Below are positions 13,752 through 15,659 of a DNA stretch of 15,659 bases, one piece after another. The stretch lies in the NCBI GenBank assembly GCA_013298455.1, contig JAAFHR010000019.1, positions 1-15,659 of the forward strand, written 5' to 3'. Position numbers and translations under genes: made by a program. Position 1 is the first letter of the stretch, and every line of letters begins with the position of its first letter. The notes below the pieces were generated by a model. It was not told the origin of the DNA. It did not search any database and saw only the letters and a list, made by a program, of their open reading frames with translations. Origin of the DNA: Betaproteobacteria bacterium. GTDB lineage: Bacteria > Pseudomonadota > Gammaproteobacteria > Burkholderiales > Casimicrobiaceae.

Positions 13752-15014
13752 TTACGCCGCCTGCTCGTAGGCCACATGCCCCGCCGCGATGGTGGCTCGA
13801 ACCACGCCGGGCAACTCGTAGCCCAAAAACGGCGTGTTTTTCCCCGCACTTTTCATTGATGCCGCGCTGATCAGGCGATACGCACCCGGATCGAACACGC
13901 AGAGATCGGCGGCGCTACCAACACCTAGCGAACCCGCGCTGAGCCTTGCTGCTTTCGCTGGTCTGGCCGTGAGCATATTGATCGCGTCGCCTAGATCAAT
14001 TTTGGCCGATTCCGCTAAGCGCAACGTGAGTGAGAGCAGCAGCTCCAAGCCGCTCGCGCCCGGTGCTGATTCAGAAAACGGCACTTGTTTCGCATCAATC
14101 GGCCGTGGTGTGTGATCCGACACGATGGCGTCAATCGTGCCGTCGATCACGCCTGCGATCAGCGCGTCTCGGTCGCGAGCGCTTCTGAGGGGCGGCGTGA
14201 GATGAAAATTCGCATCGAAGTAGCCAATGTCGAGATCGATCAAGTGCAAGTGATTGATCGACACGTCGGCACTCACACGTAAGCCAGCTTCTTTCGCGCG
14301 ACGAATCGTTTCCACGCTCTGCGCAGACGACACCCGACACACGTGAAGCCTAGCGCCAGTGGCGCGCGCAAGCTCGATATGCGTGCCCAATGCGATGGCC
14401 TCAGACGCCGCAGGAATGCCAATCAATCCCAAGCGAGAGGCCACTTCACCGTCGTGCGCGGTACCGTCTTTTGAGAGGTGTGGATCGTCAGGTCGCAGCC
14501 ATACGCCGTAGTCGTACGTCGCGGCGTATTGCATCGCTCTGAGCAGCACTTGGGTGTCGAGAATGGGCACTTCGGCTTGAGTAAAACCCACGCAGCCCGC
14601 ATCAGCGAGCTTCGAGAGCTCTGAGAGTTGTTTACCCGCCAGCGCGCGAGTGAGCGCCCCCAATGGATACACATGCGTTGAATGAAATGACTGCGCGCGA
14701 AGCCGCAGCATGTCCACAAGGCCCGGCTCATCAAGCACGGGGTCAGTATCGGGCAGACACACCATCGAGGTAACACCACCGGCGGCGGCAGCGGCAAGCT
14801 CGGTCGCTAGCGTGCCTCGCTTCACGTGCGCCGCCAAATCCACCAAGCCCGGCGCCACCACGCAGCCCGCTGCCTTGATCTCTTTGTTAGCATGCCAATC
14901 AGCGGGCGCGTCGCCAATCGCCGCGATCTTGCCAGCGGCGATGAACACATCAGCCACCGTATCGATGTCCGATGCGGGATCGATCACTCGTCCGCCACGA
15001 ATTGCGATCTTCAT
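13752..15014 (-). CDS. pyrX: Non-catalytic dihydroorotase-like protein (PyrC', PyrX), partner of aspartate carbamoyltransferase
   Basis: This 420-residue amidohydrolase-fold protein of the dihydroorotase family has lost its catalytic residues. Where active enzymes read DxHxH, this has DLAAHVKRG: A61 replaces the first metal histidine and the following Glu-Pro is missing. The DDG loop is TQA (145-147), the HCED region is WLRPDD (172-177), and the histidine of the HVS motif is R227 (HVCRVSSA). D300 in IVSDHTP remains. This is the pattern of PyrX/PyrC' from Pseudomonas, a dead dihydroorotase needed to build and stabilise the class A aspartate carbamoyltransferase dodecamer. The overall fold landmarks (PGLVDL, GGVTSMVCLPDTDPV, GSAADLCVFDP) and length are normal. 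It overlaps the pyrB stop by 4 nt (ATGA), giving coupled translation and likely equal amounts of both subunits. A functional pyrC must be elsewhere in the genome. Confidence 0.9.
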   Translation of the reverse strand: MKIAIRGGRVIDPASDIDTVADVFIAAGKIAAIGDAPADWHANKEIKAAGCVVAPGLVDLAAHVKRGTLATELAAAAAGGVTSMVCLPDTDPVLDEPGLVDMLRLRAQSFHSTHVYPLGALTRALAGKQLSELSKLADAGCVGFTQAEVPILDTQVLLRAMQYAATYDYGVWLRPDDPHLSKDGTAHDGEVASRLGLIGIPAASEAIALGTHIELARATGARLHVCRVSSAQSVETIRRAKEAGLRVSADVSINHLHLIDLDIGYFDANFHLTPPLRSARDRDALIAGVIDGTIDAIVSDHTPRPIDAKQVPFSESAPGASGLELLLSLTLRLAESAKIDLGDAINMLTARPAKAARLSAGSLGVGSAADLCVFDPGAYRLISAASMKSAGKNTPFLGYELPGVVRATIAAGHVAYEQAA

Positions 15015-15659
15015 TTCGTGCTCCCCGCCAAAATCGCCATCACCGCCATTCGCACCGCAATACCGTAGGTCACTTGCGGCAAGATCACCGATTGATTGCC
15101 ATCGGCCACGCGGGAATCGATTTCAATGCCACGATTCATCGGGCCCGGATGCAACACAATGGCATCGGGTTTGGCCAGAGCAAGTTTTTGCGGCGTGAGC
15201 CCGTAGCGTGAAAAATATTCACTGGCCGACGGTAGCAATGCGCCGTTCATTCGCTCGTTTTGTAGCCGCAGCATGGTCACCACGTCTGCGCCCTTGAGTC
15301 CTTCTTCGAGCGATGAAAACGTTCGTACGCCGAGCCGCGCGATGTCGGTTGGTAGCAGTGTGTGCGGCCCGATCACCCGAAGCTCGGGCACACCGAGCGT
15401 GGTGAGTGCGTGAATCTGCGAACGAGCGACTCGCGAATGCAGCACGTCTCCCACAATCGCAACGGTCAGCCTCGTAAAGTCTTTCTTGTACTTCCGAATG
15501 GTGAACACATCAAGCAAGCCCTGCGTGGGATGCTCATGTCGACCGTCGCCCGCGTTGACCACGTGAATGTGCGGCGCGGCATGCTGCGCAATCAAATGCG
15601 GTGCGCCGCTAGCGGAATGACGGATCACGAACATGTCGGCATGCATGGCGGTCAGATTC
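15011..15659 (-). CDS. pyrB: Aspartate carbamoyltransferase catalytic subunit, C-terminal 215 residues
   Basis: This is the second step of pyrimidine synthesis: carbamoyl phosphate plus aspartate to carbamoyl aspartate. The frame is open to the window edge, so about the first third, including the carbamoyl-phosphate STRTR motif, is missing. Visible are MHADMFVIRHSASGAPH, the binding motif HPTQGLLD, GDVLHSRVARS (phosphate/aspartate site arginine), the mobile-loop arginine region LRLQNERMNG, and HPGPMNRGIEID near the C-terminus. The end (AVRMAVMAILAG) fits the family. Its stop overlaps the pyrX start, the standard pyrB-pyrX arrangement of Pseudomonas and related bacteria, in which ATCase is a PyrB6-PyrX6 complex and nucleotides inhibit through PyrB itself. 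Any upstream attenuator or pyrR lies outside the window. Confidence 0.95.
   Translation of the reverse strand, partial: NLTAMHADMFVIRHSASGAPHLIAQHAAPHIHVVNAGDGRHEHPTQGLLDVFTIRKYKKDFTRLTVAIVGDVLHSRVARSQIHALTTLGVPELRVIGPHTLLPTDIARLGVRTFSSLEEGLKGADVVTMLRLQNERMNGALLPSASEYFSRYGLTPQKLALAKPDAIVLHPGPMNRGIEIDSRVADGNQSVILPQVTYGIAVRMAVMAILAGSTK

Noticed and set aside
13671..13859. Small plus-strand gene in the gap before pyrX
   Set aside because: It has no ribosome site, runs antisense into conserved pyrX sequence and has no recognisable domain.

Overview
The window is chromosomal-looking, moderately GC-rich DNA from a proteobacterium. A betaproteobacterium of Burkholderiales type fits best and a gammaproteobacterium is possible. 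Pointers are a DUF898 (YjgN-like) gene paired with a probable membrane-anchored protease, an omega-amino-acid:pyruvate transaminase, a pyrB gene coupled to a degenerate non-catalytic dihydroorotase (PyrX), and short palindromic repeats of REP type in the gaps. There are no rRNA, tRNA, CRISPR, IS or phage genes.

Layout. (1) Positions 1-1624, minus strand: the DUF898 inner-membrane protein and, downstream, the start of a second membrane protein that leaves the window. (2) 1770-3083, plus: a class III aminotransferase, which converges on (3) 3129-4031, minus: an SMP-30/gluconolactonase-family lactonase. (4) 4219-13567, plus: a sugar uptake and breakdown operon of IlvD/Edd sugar-acid dehydratase, HpcH/HpaI aldolase, GH31 alpha-glycosidase, CUT1 ABC ATPase, periplasmic binding protein and two permeases. 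(5) 13752-15659, minus: pyrX and the 3' part of pyrB, overlapping by 4 nt. No gap exceeds 300 bases; the longest is 5959-6229, filled largely by hairpin repeats.

How the genes work together. The binding protein, two permeases and ATPase form a complete importer for an oligosaccharide or glycoside. The GH31 enzyme has no signal peptide, so it would cleave the imported compound in the cytoplasm. Lactonase, dehydratase and aldolase are three of the four steps of a non-phosphorylative oxidative sugar route: aldose, lactone, aldonate, 2-keto-3-deoxy-aldonate, then pyruvate plus an aldehyde. The aldose dehydrogenase for the first step and an enzyme for the aldehyde are not in the window. Dehydratase length and active-site spacing match L-arabinonate dehydratase, and the GH31 enzyme resembles the alpha-xylosidase YicI around both catalytic aspartates but differs in its sugar pocket, so the true substrate is open.

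The most unusual part is between the genes. Several gaps of the sugar locus each hold a different repeat: an inverted REP pair (4102-4178), three copies of a two-hairpin repeat whose stems covary (5958-6223), a 4x7-bp tandem (9270-9297), and an inverted pair of C/G-run repeats that can form hairpins or G-quadruplexes (11701-11821), placed between the binding-protein and permease genes. The two-hairpin repeats appear to separate the aldolase gene from an orphan Shine-Dalgarno sequence.
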